Origin: an uncultured Roseburia sp.
GTDB taxonomy: Bacteria; Bacillota; Clostridia; Lachnospirales; Lachnospiraceae
DNA length: 64,000 nucleotides
Direction of reading: 5' to 3'
Assembly (NCBI GenBank): GCA_947647505.1
Contig: CANSKO010000001.1
Coordinates: 1-64,000 of the forward strand
The position numbers and the translations under genes were made by a program. The notes under the pieces are model-generated. The model was not told the origin of the DNA. It made no database searches and worked only from the letters and a program-made list of their open reading frames with translations. The first letter of the stretch is position 1, and each line of letters opens with the position of its first letter. Below, piece by piece: positions 8,301 through 16,748 of this stretch.

Positions 8301-9506
8301 GCAAGCGATTATGCAAAAGAAATGGGCGTCTGGATGGGTGGCGAGTGTTGCTTCTGGTGGCTGCGCACGCCGGGAGAATCCGACCGGCATGCGGCAGTCG
8401 TCGATCAGTTTGGTTTGATAGATCTGGATGGCGACAGCGTAACGATCACGAATAATGGCGTGGTTCCGGTACTGGATCTTGATCGGAATGCAGACTGCTT
8501 TTATCTGGAAGACGATGGCACAAGCGGAAGTGGCGGGGGAGCCGGTGGCGGAAGCGGGGAAATGATTTTGCTCCGGCAGCCGTCCGATCAGGAGACGACG
8601 CCTGGAAATGGCGTAACGTTTTCGGTAGAAATGAACGGCGGCAGCTATGCGTACCAGTGGTATTACGCTGTGTCTGAGATGGGGGCGGGCGTACGCATTG
8701 ACGGAGCGACGTCTGCCAGCTATACGATTCCGGGAAGCAGCGTAACGAAAACGATCGATGGAAGCTATTATTTCTGCATGATAGAAGGAAGCGGCAAATT
8801 CATTACGTCGGCGCGCGCCAGACTGACGGTAAAGGAATCCGGCGGGACGCAGGGGGATGAGAATCCTCCGTCGAATCCGGACGATCCGTGGAATCCAGGC
8901 GGCGTGCAGCCGCCGCTGCCCGCGCCGGGCGCGCCCTCCCAAACGACGCTGGCCGTATCCATTGCGAGCCCCGGTCTGACGGTAAAGCTTCGTTCTTACA
9001 ATTCGGTGCAGCTGGCATGGAACGCCGTGGATGGAGCGGAAGGGTACCGCATCTATCGCGCCACATCCGCCGGCGGGCCGTATGACGTGATTCAGACGCT
9101 GGCCGGCACACAGGCGACGGATCAGAAGCTGAAAAAAGGAAAGACGTATTATTATCGGGTAGAAGCGTATGGCGGCGGCGCGGCGGGCATGTCGTCAACG
9201 GTAGCGAAGAAAATGCTGGGCAAACCGAAAAAGCCTTCCATGAAGATGTATCTGAATGCAAACAGCCGTTTTACGATCGCCTGGAGTAAGATGCCAAATG
9301 TGAAGAAGATCGAAATCGGGCGGAGCGTCAACGGCGGAAAATATAAAAAATGGAAAGTCGTATCGGCGAAAAAACGAAAAGCGACCTTTTCTTACGCAAG
9401 CTTTAAGCATGGCGTATACCGGTTTCAGATACGGGCGTATTACGAAGCGGACGGCGTAAAGGTATATGGAAGCGCATCCAACAATAAAGGTTTTTACCGG
9501 AAGTGA
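5343..9506 (+). CDS. Large secreted protein with three DUF6273 repeats, Ig-like and fibronectin type III domains
   Basis: A 1387-residue exported protein. A signal peptide is seen at residues 1-32 (basic start, hydrophobic core, cleavage near 'RTAAAEV'). Three copies of a domain of about 250 residues begin near 51, 405 and 809. Each opens 'NPVYDAETD..EWS.VWFG.YPQ', continues 'YRYFKWE.I.WRVL', and includes 'LRGWLND.FY..AF'; I recognise this as the DUF6273 type. Between copies 2 and 3, and near 1073-1166, are Ig-like segments ('YAYQWYY', 'ASYTIPG'). The C-terminus carries a fibronectin III domain (about 1200-1286) and a related domain. Acidic Gly/Ser linkers ('EDDGTSGSGGG') recur. There is no sortase motif or membrane anchor at the end, so it is probably released or held non-covalently. 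It lies 16 bases ahead of the first kinase gene and is likely the first gene of that operon. ATG chosen 8 bases after AAGGAGG. Function unknown. Confidence 0.85.
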   Translation: MKEKKSRKRMVSLLLAAVMFVTAWGGSVRTAAAEVKTDAVDATGVEDRRNPKNPVYDAETDTTEWSYVWFGRYPQTEVTGDALTEAIRNASYDGGGDAVVNGEKYRRLSRSSVEDADNFGSNEYRYFKWEPIRWRVLQNDGETLFLLADQGLDYQQYHTSYTAVTWSACTLRGWLNDTFYTTAFRSGERSAVRRQTVVNADHPEYGTSGGSDTQDNVYLLSIEEVENPDYGFPGEQEIQSKSRQMKMSDYASVLGADRNASGEYVGNGSWWLRSPATERTVSYIHYTGARQNLGNPVHYKAACVPALHIDLSADFWMSEEEMVEAYEEARWELEAAFDVANEKYDEVDVYTEDSWREFGQVYAEAERIMQQDMLYEMTLNELREWTKELLAAIDKLTLKEPSDTSRNPANPVYDAETDTAEWSRVWFGSYPQTEVTEEAQISKLEQISFDSNGDAWADGTKYRRIRRGDVSNTGNFGDREYRYFKWERIPWRVLRNDGDMLYLLADQGLDCQDYSTNSGNYGEASWKNSALRGWLNDDFYSAAFDGKEQAAILERSDLLKGDKLGLLTEEEARDTDRGFGSADSSDTRIMGASAYAYRMGSGQQSGKFLWWLMPNRLYTYTYATVAGGIRLADVMTTMDAWCACVPTLCIRRDSALWLSEDDGTSGSGGGDDDGTGGGEEENKPLEVSDPHIEIIKGDEGVEVKFSLVVRGASQKYEYQWYESETMNGTGRRMEDGAYKEDVSVEGANQSVLTMRMPELSEAYCQGYYYCVVTDGAEMVESGRVDLSDNVEEKPDNPVTPEAPSENEIKNPVYNAATDSTTWSAVWFGSYPQSEVTGAALTSAIVGASYNVYGDAWVNGTKYRRILKESAGNSASSGSDAYRYFKWERIRWRVLQNADGALRLMADAALDGRMFHEREESAAWEDASLRAWLNDTFYSTAFNERERSAIRQSAAQDKVSLLSVEDASLRAYGFTEQKGNTRSRRMAASDYAKEMGVWMGGECCFWWLRTPGESDRHAAVVDQFGLIDLDGDSVTITNNGVVPVLDLDRNADCFYLEDDGTSGSGGGAGGGSGEMILLRQPSDQETTPGNGVTFSVEMNGGSYAYQWYYAVSEMGAGVRIDGATSASYTIPGSSVTKTIDGSYYFCMIEGSGKFITSARARLTVKESGGTQGDENPPSNPDDPWNPGGVQPPLPAPGAPSQTTLAVSIASPGLTVKLRSYNSVQLAWNAVDGAEGYRIYRATSAGGPYDVIQTLAGTQATDQKLKKGKTYYYRVEAYGGGAAGMSSTVAKKMLGKPKKPSMKMYLNANSRFTIAWSKMPNVKKIEIGRSVNGGKYKKWKVVSAKKRKATFSYASFKHGVYRFQIRAYYEADGVKVYGSASNNKGFYRK

Positions 9507-9522
9507 CAGAGGAGAAAAGCGT

Positions 9523-11520
9523 ATGTCAAATCAACTATGTTTTCAGTGCTTTCAGATGAAGGGCGATTACGCCGTATGCCCGCATTGCGGCTATGAAGAA
9601 GGCACAGAGGCGGCGCAGGCGTATCAGCTTGCGCCGGGGACAGTTTTGCGGGGACGCTATATTATTGGCACAAGCATTGGTTTTGGCGGCTTTGGCATCA
9701 CGTATAAAGCGTTTGACACGGTCTTAAGCGTCGTCGTTGCAATCAAGGAATTTTACCCGGCAGGGCTTGTCAACCGCGGGGAAGGCGAAATCAAAGTCGG
9801 CGTATTCTCCGGTGAAAAAGAACAGGATTTTAAGCGGCAGCTGGCGCGCTTTCTGGAGGAGGCGCGTAATATGGCTGTTTTTTCCAAAGAAAAAGACATC
9901 ATTAACGTGTTCGATTATTTTGAGGAAAACCAGACGGCCTATATCATTATGGAGTATGTAAACGCGCCGCTTTTAAAAGCGAAGCTAAAAGAAAAGGGCC
10001 GGTTTGAAGAAAACGAAGCGATCGTCTATATGAAGGCGATTTTAGCGGCGCTTGCCAAAGTCCACTACCACGGCATCATTCACAAAGACATAAGCCCCGA
10101 CAATATTTTTCTGACCGGCGCAGACAGCGTGAAGATTTTTGACTTTGGCGCGGCCAAATTTCAGGGGACGGAGACGGAGCGAAACGACGCCGTTGTCGTC
10201 AAGGCCGGCTATACGCCGCCGGAGCAGTACCGGACGAAAAACGAGCAGGGCGCGTTTATGGATCTCTATGCGGCCGGCGCCGTCTTTTATGAAATGGTGA
10301 CGGGGGAAAAGCCGATGGAGGCGCCGGACCGCTCGATCTGCGATGAGCTGAAAAAACCGTCCGCGTATGGCATTGCAATCGAAGAGCGCATCGAGCGCGT
10401 GATTTTAAAGGCGCTGGCGTTAAAGCCGCAGCTGCGCTTTCAGACGGCCGAACAGTTTCAAAAGGCGTTAGAAAGCTCGGCGCAGGTGGAGCTTCCGGAG
10501 GAAACGTTAAAACGGCAGCGTCTTATGAAGCGGCTTCTGGCATTTGGATCGCTTGGCGCGACTGCCGTTGTCGCCGTCGTTCTGTTGTTGAGCCAGACCG
10601 TTTTTTCCGGGCGGGGCAAAATCGACGTGGAGCAGATTGCGGAAGATACCGTTTCCATCTGGCTTCGGACGGAAGAAGCGGAAAACGGGGCCGCGCTCGT
10701 GCAGACGTTTTTGGAGAGCGTGGAGAAGGAATGTCCGCAGCTTACCGTGACGGCGGAAGCGTTTGCGGAAGACGTATATGCGCAGAAGGTGGCGGAGGCG
10801 GCCGCGGCAGGGACGCTGCCCGATGTTTTTTGCACAGACGGCATAGAAGCGGAGGCATACTGCGAGGAGCTTTCAAAGCTTTTGCATACGATGCGGCTTT
10901 CGTCGTATCTGTATCTGGAGGAGCTTGCAGACGCTGGCGGCGTCTTTGCGCTTCCCGCAGCTTTGCAGACGGGCGTGGTGTACCGAAACGAAGAAAAGGA
11001 GACGGACGGGACGGACGCTGTCGAGCTTTCGCTTTTGAAAGCGGATGCGCCGGATCTTGGCTATGCGTCGGATGAGGGCGTTTTTGCCGCGTTTTCGGAT
11101 ATGGAAAGCCCGGTATCAAAGATAGCGGGGGATTTATCGTGCATGGACGCGGTACGGGCCGTGACGACGGAGGCGGCGCCGCCGACAGATTTTTCCGTCG
11201 TACCGCTTCTTTCAGACGATGCGCCGATTGGCGTGCTTAAGCATTTTTACGGCGTCAATCAAAACAGCAGCGACAACCGGAAGGAGGCCGGCATGTTTTT
11301 GATTTCGCTTTTGCTGGGCGACGGCATGCAGAGCGCGGCCTATATGGATAACGAAGCCGGCATCCCGTTGAACCGCGCGGTGTATGAGGCGTATCGGGAG
11401 ACGAAGATGACGACGTATCTGGGTTTTTTAAAGGCGTACGATCCAAAGGATATCAAGATTCTGGAGGGCGACGACGTTTGTCAGATCATTCGAAATGAAA
11501 TAGCGGGGGAGGAAGAATGA
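9523..11520 (+). CDS. Zinc-ribbon Ser/Thr protein kinase with an extracellular solute-binding-like domain
   Basis: A 665-residue membrane kinase. The N-terminal zinc ribbon has Cys 6, 9, 19 and 22. The kinase domain (about 45-320) has the Gly loop GFGGFG at 53-58, Lys75 in 'VAIKEF', 'HKD' at 187-189 (Lys replaces the usual Arg of HRD), and DFG at 207-209. One transmembrane helix lies near 340-362. The outer domain of about 300 residues ('IWLRTEEAENGAALVQTFL', 'GTLPDVFCTDG') resembles the start of family 1 ABC solute-binding proteins. A kinase carrying such a sensor in place of PASTA domains is uncommon and suggests a ligand-gated switch; ligand unknown. The start at 9523 follows AGAGGAG; an in-frame ATG at 9466 lies inside the upstream gene. 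It overlaps the next gene by 4 bases (ATGA). Confidence 0.87.
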   Translation: MSNQLCFQCFQMKGDYAVCPHCGYEEGTEAAQAYQLAPGTVLRGRYIIGTSIGFGGFGITYKAFDTVLSVVVAIKEFYPAGLVNRGEGEIKVGVFSGEKEQDFKRQLARFLEEARNMAVFSKEKDIINVFDYFEENQTAYIIMEYVNAPLLKAKLKEKGRFEENEAIVYMKAILAALAKVHYHGIIHKDISPDNIFLTGADSVKIFDFGAAKFQGTETERNDAVVVKAGYTPPEQYRTKNEQGAFMDLYAAGAVFYEMVTGEKPMEAPDRSICDELKKPSAYGIAIEERIERVILKALALKPQLRFQTAEQFQKALESSAQVELPEETLKRQRLMKRLLAFGSLGATAVVAVVLLLSQTVFSGRGKIDVEQIAEDTVSIWLRTEEAENGAALVQTFLESVEKECPQLTVTAEAFAEDVYAQKVAEAAAAGTLPDVFCTDGIEAEAYCEELSKLLHTMRLSSYLYLEELADAGGVFALPAALQTGVVYRNEEKETDGTDAVELSLLKADAPDLGYASDEGVFAAFSDMESPVSKIAGDLSCMDAVRAVTTEAAPPTDFSVVPLLSDDAPIGVLKHFYGVNQNSSDNRKEAGMFLISLLLGDGMQSAAYMDNEAGIPLNRAVYEAYRETKMTTYLGFLKAYDPKDIKILEGDDVCQIIRNEIAGEEE

Positions 11521-13688
11521 GAAGGTGCATGGGCTGCATGGCGGAGATTCCAAAGGATGAGGAAGTCTGCCGCCACTGCGGATATCAGAAAGACACGGAT
11601 GTAAAGGAAGCGTATTATCTGCTGCCCGGAAAGCTGGTAGGCGGCAAATACAGGATTGGAAAGGTGCTGGGCTACGGCGGCTTTGGCGTTACGTATATCG
11701 GCTGGGACGAAACGTTACAGCGAAAAGTTGCGGTCAAGGAATATCTGCCGAGCGATTTTGCGACGCGAAGCTACGGCACGGAAGCGCTGACCGTCTTTTC
11801 CGGCGAAGCGACAGTGCAGTTTGAGGCCGGATTAAACAGTTTTATTTCCGAAGCGAAACGTCTGGCCAGATTCAACCGGATTGTGGGAATCGTCGATATT
11901 TACGACTGCTTTATGGAAAATGACACGGGTTATATTATTATGGAATTTTTAGAGGGCGTTACGGTGAAGGAGATGCTTTCGAAGCAGAAACGGATTCCCG
12001 TCGAGACGGCCTGTAAGATTGCAATGCCCGTGTTAAAGGCCCTTTCGGAAGTGCATAAGGAGGGCATTATACACAGGGATATCGCGCCGGATAATATTTT
12101 TATTACAAAGGAGGGCGACGTCAGGCTTTTGGATTTTGGCGCGGCCCGCTATGCGACGGCCGTGCAGTCCAGAAGCCTTTCGGTAATCTTAAAGCCCGGC
12201 TACGCGCCGGAGGAGCAGTATCGCAGCAGAGGCGAGCAGGGGCCGTGGACGGACGTGTATGCGATGGGCGCGACGCTCTATCGGATGATTACGGGCGTCC
12301 GTCCGGAAGAATCGATCGAGCGCATCGTGGAGGACCATGTGAAACCGCCGTCCGAGCTTGGGATTGTTCTGGATTCGAATCTGGAAAACGCGATTATGAA
12401 CAGCATCAATATCCGAAAGGAGTTTCGGACGCAGAACGCGGCCGATTTTTATGAAGCGATCAAAAGCAAAGAAACGGTTGCGCGCGTGGTCGAAGAAAAA
12501 GCGGCGCGTCAGGATGCAAAGCTTCCGCGCTGGCTGTTTGCGGCGGCCGGGGCAGCCGGGCTTTTAGTCTGTATCTGCATCGCATTGCTTGCGACGGGAA
12601 CGATCCGCTTTCGTAAGACGCAGATCGACAGCAGCGCGGGAGCCTATGCGTTAAAGGAGAACGAATGCTATGTGCCAAACGTTTCCGGCATGCGCTATGA
12701 GGAAGCGGAGCAGGTATTAAAAGAGCTTGCGCTTTCCGTTGTCATTCACGGCATGAACTATAGCGAGAGCATTGAAAAGAATCGTATTTTAAGCCAGACG
12801 CCGGACGATGGCGCGGTCGCTTTGGCAGAGGATACCGTCTATGTCATTATGAGCGGAGGAAATCAGGAGGTTATGATGCCGGACCTTTCCGGCATGGAAT
12901 ACGAAGAGGCGAAAACGCTGATCGCGGCGCAGAATCTGATTTTGGATGAAGCGCACGTTACGGAGGACTACAGCGATTTTGTGGAAAAAGGAAGGGTTCT
13001 TTCACAGAATATCGAAGCGGAGGCGCGTATCGGCGTAAAAACGGAAATTACGCTGACCATATCAAAGGGGAGTTTGCAGACGGAGACGGCCGAGCTTACC
13101 GTGCCGGATCTTTCCGGCATGACGAAGGAGGAAGCGGTTGCGGCATTGACGCAGTTAAAGGAAGAAAGCGGCTTTACGTATTCGCTTGGCGATGTCACAA
13201 AGGAATACAGCGCGGAAGCGGAAAAGGGAACGATTATAAGCCAAAGTCCCGCGCCCGGCCTTACGGTGCGCACCAGCGAGCCGATTACGCTCGTTATCAG
13301 CAGGGGGCCGGAACTGGTGCAGACGCCAAATGTCCTCTATGCGGCAGAGAACGACGCGGTGCGGCAGCTTACGGAGGCCGGACTTGCGGCGGAGGTGAAA
13401 ACGGAATACAGCGCGAAGGTGCAAAAAGGACATGTGATTCGCCAGAGCAGGGAAGCGGGTGAAGAAATTGCAAAAGGCAGCGCGGTGACAATCGTCATAA
13501 GTCTTGGAAAAGAGCCCGTTAAAGCGCCGGCGGGCGGGGAAAGTCAGAAGCAGCCTCCGGTACAGCAGCCGCCGCAGGAGGAGCCGCAGCAGCCGCAACC
13601 ACCGCAGCAGCCGCAGCAGCCACAGCAGCCGGCAGGTGGCGGCGGGGCGGAGATGCTTCCGGACCGTGGAGCGGAGATGCTGGATTAA
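11517..13688 (+). CDS. Zinc-ribbon Ser/Thr protein kinase with four PASTA domains
   Basis: A 723-residue kinase of the PknB/PrkC/Stk type. The N-terminal zinc ribbon has Cys 4, 7, 18 and 21. The kinase domain has Gly loop 'GYGGFG', 'VAVKEY', HRD at 186-188 and DFG at 206-208. A transmembrane helix near 338-360 is followed by four outer repeats starting near 385, 452, 527 and 602 with the PASTA pattern 'VPDLSGM..EEA...L' and 'G.V..Q.P..G'. PASTA domains in this family bind peptidoglycan fragments, so cell-wall sensing is likely. The C-terminal 55 residues are a Pro/Gln-rich tail. PrkC-type kinases normally lack the N-terminal zinc ribbon, which here is shared with the two sister kinases of the cluster. 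Translation is probably coupled to the previous gene through the ATGA overlap. Confidence 0.92.
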   Translation: MRRCMGCMAEIPKDEEVCRHCGYQKDTDVKEAYYLLPGKLVGGKYRIGKVLGYGGFGVTYIGWDETLQRKVAVKEYLPSDFATRSYGTEALTVFSGEATVQFEAGLNSFISEAKRLARFNRIVGIVDIYDCFMENDTGYIIMEFLEGVTVKEMLSKQKRIPVETACKIAMPVLKALSEVHKEGIIHRDIAPDNIFITKEGDVRLLDFGAARYATAVQSRSLSVILKPGYAPEEQYRSRGEQGPWTDVYAMGATLYRMITGVRPEESIERIVEDHVKPPSELGIVLDSNLENAIMNSINIRKEFRTQNAADFYEAIKSKETVARVVEEKAARQDAKLPRWLFAAAGAAGLLVCICIALLATGTIRFRKTQIDSSAGAYALKENECYVPNVSGMRYEEAEQVLKELALSVVIHGMNYSESIEKNRILSQTPDDGAVALAEDTVYVIMSGGNQEVMMPDLSGMEYEEAKTLIAAQNLILDEAHVTEDYSDFVEKGRVLSQNIEAEARIGVKTEITLTISKGSLQTETAELTVPDLSGMTKEEAVAALTQLKEESGFTYSLGDVTKEYSAEAEKGTIISQSPAPGLTVRTSEPITLVISRGPELVQTPNVLYAAENDAVRQLTEAGLAAEVKTEYSAKVQKGHVIRQSREAGEEIAKGSAVTIVISLGKEPVKAPAGGESQKQPPVQQPPQEEPQQPQPPQQPQQPQQPAGGGGAEMLPDRGAEMLD
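13555..13635 (+). repeat. Low-complexity Pro/Gln codon repeat
   Basis: Runs of CAGCAGCCG/CCGCAGCAG encode the Pro/Gln-rich tail of the PASTA kinase. The repeat is short and in frame, and is the kind of sequence that can change length by slippage. Confidence 0.75.
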
Positions 13689-13710
13689 AGACAGAAAACG
13701 GAGGAGAACA

Positions 13711-14439
13711 ATGCTGACGTATGAGATCTTATCGAAAGAGGGAGAACGGGATTACAACGAAGATTATGCGGGTGTGGCACGGTGCGGCGGGGCGTACTGC
13801 CTGACGCTGGCAGACGGACTTGGCGGACACGGGGGAGGGGCGGAAGCTTCCCGGCTGGTGGCGGAGCATATTTTAGAGGAGTTTAAAACGCATGGAGAAC
13901 GATCAGAGGAGTATTTGAAAACGTGCTTTGAAGCCAGCCAGAAGCTTTTGATGGAAGAACAGATCCGGCAGAACCGGGTCAATGAAATGAAGACGACGCT
14001 GATCGTTTTGCTGGCGGATGAAACGTCGATGCAGTGGGGCCATATCGGGGATTCCAGGCTGTATTACCTGAAAAACCGAAAAATCAGACAGCGGACGTAC
14101 GATCACAGCGTGCCGCAGATGCTTGTGGCGGCCGGCGAGATAGAAGAAGCGCAGATCCGCCATCATCCCGACCGCAACCGTCTGCTGCGCGTAATGGGCA
14201 GCGAATGGGAGGCGCCGCGCTATCAGCTTTCCAGACCGGTCGCATGCGAGGGGAAAACGGCGTTTCTTCTGTGCTCGGACGGCTTTTGGGAGTGGATTGA
14301 AGAAAAGACGATGCAAAGCGCGTTAAAAAAGGCGAAAACGCCCGGTCAGTGGCTGGATTTGATGGAAAAAGAAATTTTAAAAAACGGGTCGGGAAAGGGA
14401 ATGGATAATTATTCCGCAATCGCCGTATTTGCAGAGTAA
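13711..14439 (+). CDS. PP2C-family protein phosphatase (first copy)
   Basis: A 242-residue metal-dependent Ser/Thr phosphatase. Motifs in order are 'RDYNED' near the start, 'ADGLGGHGGG' with the metal-binding Asp and Gly, 'GHIGDSRLYY', 'CSDGFWEW' and the terminal 'DNYSAIAVF' with the last metal Asp. It is soluble and cytoplasmic. It should remove phosphate from the kinases and FHA-bound targets of the same operon, as PrpC/Stp does for PrkC/Stk. The ATG at 13711 follows GGAGGA, 22 bases after the PASTA kinase stop. A longer in-frame version starting inside the kinase gene is only the shifted reading of the kinase tail and is rejected. Confidence 0.92.
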   Translation: MLTYEILSKEGERDYNEDYAGVARCGGAYCLTLADGLGGHGGGAEASRLVAEHILEEFKTHGERSEEYLKTCFEASQKLLMEEQIRQNRVNEMKTTLIVLLADETSMQWGHIGDSRLYYLKNRKIRQRTYDHSVPQMLVAAGEIEEAQIRHHPDRNRLLRVMGSEWEAPRYQLSRPVACEGKTAFLLCSDGFWEWIEEKTMQSALKKAKTPGQWLDLMEKEILKNGSGKGMDNYSAIAVFAE

Positions 14440-14457
14440 AGGAAGGAGTGGGAGAGA

Positions 14458-15045
14458 ATGGCGATCGTAACATGCCAAAACGGACATTTTTACGACAATG
14501 AAAAATTTGGCGAATGCCCGCATTGCGCCGGTCCGGGCACAGAGACGCAGGATTCGGTGACGGTAGCGATGGCGCAGCAGTCGAGGGAAGTGGAGCGGTA
14601 TGCAATGGAATATCTGAAACGAAGCGCGCCGCAGACGCATGTAAAAATCAGCGTGCAGGAGGATGAAGAAAAGACGGTTGGCCTGTATCAGAAGCGGGGT
14701 ATGGAAAAATGCACGGCCGGATGGCTCGTCTGCATTGCAGGAGAGGCGTATGGCAGGGATTTTCCGCTGTATGCGGGCTTTAACCGGATTGGCAGGGGGA
14801 GCGGTAACGATATCCGGCTTAACGACAATCAGGTCTCCAGAGACGAGCACTGCTCGATCGTCTATGAGGAGAAGAAAAACGTCTTTTATCTTACGCCGAA
14901 AGGCGGGAATCTGACGTATGTCGGAGAAGAGATGGTCCATCAGGCGCAGCAGATTGCAGGAGGCGACGTGATTACGGTTGGACAGACGCAGCTTGAGCTT
15001 GCAGTATTTTGTACGGGAGATAAAAAATGGGCAAAAAAAGAATAA
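14458..15045 (+). CDS. Zinc-ribbon FHA domain protein (first copy)
   Basis: A 195-residue soluble protein. The N-terminus has a short metal-binding motif ('CQNGHFYDNEKFGECPHC'; two Cys, His, then CxxC). The FHA domain at about 100-185 contains 'IGRGSGNDIRL' and 'VSRDEHCSI', the Gly-Arg and Ser/His residues that contact phosphothreonine. In between is 'EEKTVGLYQK', a threonine-bearing segment of the kind seen as the kinase target in GarA/FhaA-type proteins. It would act as a phosphothreonine reader or adaptor. A close sister is found at 18890, sharing the N-terminal motif and 'EEKTVG.YQ'. It overlaps the next gene by 19 bases. Confidence 0.87.
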   Translation: MAIVTCQNGHFYDNEKFGECPHCAGPGTETQDSVTVAMAQQSREVERYAMEYLKRSAPQTHVKISVQEDEEKTVGLYQKRGMEKCTAGWLVCIAGEAYGRDFPLYAGFNRIGRGSGNDIRLNDNQVSRDEHCSIVYEEKKNVFYLTPKGGNLTYVGEEMVHQAQQIAGGDVITVGQTQLELAVFCTGDKKWAKKE

Positions 15046-16745
15046 AACGAAGTCTGCTGCTTTTGGCAGCGGCGCTGCTTTGCGCAGCATGTCCGGCGCG
15101 CGTGTGCAAAGCAAAGGAGGCGGCCGGAGAAGTGCGGCTGGAGGGCGTATCCTCGTGTATGCCGGATATGTGGCTGTACTGCTATCCCGATCAGCCGGAG
15201 CGCATCAGCGGGGCGGGCGTTTCCTATGGCGGAGAGGCGCTTGCGGCGTCTGAGCCTGCGCCGTATGCGCAGACGGGGCAGGGCAGCGATTATTATATGC
15301 TGCTGGATATCTCCGGTTCGGTAAGCGAAGCGTATTTTGCGCAGATGAAAGCATGTATACAGGAGTTTCACAGGAATATGGCGCCGCAGGACACTATGAC
15401 GCTTCTGACGTTTGGCGACGCGGTGCAGACGGTCTTCCAAAACAAACGCGCGGAAGAAAACATTTCGGCAGAGCTTGCGCCGCTTGCCAACCACGATCAG
15501 ACGACGCGGCTGTTTGCGGCCATGTTACAGACGGCGGAGCTTGCGGATACGAAGGAGCGGGCCGGGATACGAAAGATCGCCATTGTCTTTACGGACGGGG
15601 AGGATTTTTCGGAACATACGGCGACGAGAGACGAAGCGCTTGTCGCATTGCAGGAAAAGCGGATTCCGCTTTATGCGATGGCGGCAAAAGAGACGTATCG
15701 CGGAGAAAATACATATCTGGACGGCATGGGAGAATTTGTCCGCAGCTGCGGAGGAACGATGAAGGCATTCGACGCAGAGACGGCCATTTCCAGCATGCAG
15801 GAATTTCAGAGCCTGTTTCAGAGCGCGTACGTCATCCATGCGAGAGCGGAGACGAATCTCGTGGATTATCAGGTAAAGCCGCTCGTTTTGACGTATGCGG
15901 GCGGGAAGACTTTGACTGTGGATTATAACGCGTCCTGGTATCAGACAGACGATGCGCCGCCGACGGCAAAGGTGGAAAAAACGGGGAAATCAGAGATTTG
16001 CATTACCTTCAGCGAAGCGGTAAGCGGCGCGGATTTTGCTTCCGCATATGAGATTACGTTAAAGGACGCGGCATTGACGGACGGCTATATGGCGCATTAT
16101 GACAAAGAGGCGCATGCCGTCAGCCTGACGTTTGAAGAGGCGCTTGCAAACGGCGCGTATGAAATCCGGTTCCGCGGAATCAAAGACGTTTCGATGGAGG
16201 AGCATCCGCTAAAAGCCGTATGCAGGCTTGAAATCACAGACGGCAGGGAAAAGGGTGTTTTGGATTATCTGATGGAGTATCAGGCGTTTGTCGCGGGCGG
16301 CGCGGCGTTTTTGCTCTTTTTGCTTGCGCTTTTGCTCGCGTGGAAAGCCGTCAAAAAACGCAGGGGCATCGTGATGGTGGAAGGAAAAGCCGTGCTTGAG
16401 GCAAACGTCAGGAAGACGCGCCATGTCGCCGTACAGAAAAAAGAAATTCCCGCGCGGCCGATTCGGTTTCTTCTGGAAGGCGCGCAGGGCGGAAGAGAAA
16501 TTGAAATGATGGTAGAACGCAGCTTAATTGTCGGACGTTCTGACATCTGTGATCTTTCGATCGACGATGAAAAAATGTCCAGACAGCACTTTGCCATCCA
16601 TGACAGGGACGGCGCGTTTTACATCGAAGATCTGCATACGACGAACGGGACGCGGGTAAACGGCAGAAGCATTCAGACGCCCGTCAGACTTTCCGGAGGC
16701 GATCGGATTTCGGTTGGCGAACTTACAATGACGGTGAGGTGGTAG
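15027..16745 (+). CDS. Membrane VWA domain protein with cytoplasmic FHA domain
   Basis: A 572-residue protein. A signal peptide at 1-30 is followed by an extracytoplasmic von Willebrand A domain (about 85-270) with the metal-site motif DISGS near 94 and 'FTDGED' near 187. An Ig-like segment ('ICITFSEAVSGADF') comes next, then one transmembrane helix near 418-440, a basic stretch, and a C-terminal FHA domain ('IVGRSDICDLSI', 'MSRQHFAI', 'TTNGTRVN'). A VWA domain outside joined to a phosphothreonine reader inside suggests transfer of an envelope signal or tethering of kinase targets at the membrane. VWA, kinase and PP2C together recall the TerY-P triad, though there the VWA protein is soluble. 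The start overlaps the previous gene; the next starts 3 bases after its stop. Confidence 0.88.
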   Translation: MGKKRIKRSLLLLAAALLCAACPARVCKAKEAAGEVRLEGVSSCMPDMWLYCYPDQPERISGAGVSYGGEALAASEPAPYAQTGQGSDYYMLLDISGSVSEAYFAQMKACIQEFHRNMAPQDTMTLLTFGDAVQTVFQNKRAEENISAELAPLANHDQTTRLFAAMLQTAELADTKERAGIRKIAIVFTDGEDFSEHTATRDEALVALQEKRIPLYAMAAKETYRGENTYLDGMGEFVRSCGGTMKAFDAETAISSMQEFQSLFQSAYVIHARAETNLVDYQVKPLVLTYAGGKTLTVDYNASWYQTDDAPPTAKVEKTGKSEICITFSEAVSGADFASAYEITLKDAALTDGYMAHYDKEAHAVSLTFEEALANGAYEIRFRGIKDVSMEEHPLKAVCRLEITDGREKGVLDYLMEYQAFVAGGAAFLLFLLALLLAWKAVKKRRGIVMVEGKAVLEANVRKTRHVAVQKKEIPARPIRFLLEGAQGGREIEMMVERSLIVGRSDICDLSIDDEKMSRQHFAIHDRDGAFYIEDLHTTNGTRVNGRSIQTPVRLSGGDRISVGELTMTVRW

Positions 16746-16748
16746 GCG

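Noticed and set aside
8136-8942. A long minus-strand reading frame of 268 codons inside the secreted-protein gene
   Set aside because: It is the antisense shadow of a G+C-rich coding region, Arg-rich, with no ribosome binding site; the plus-strand repeats clearly code.
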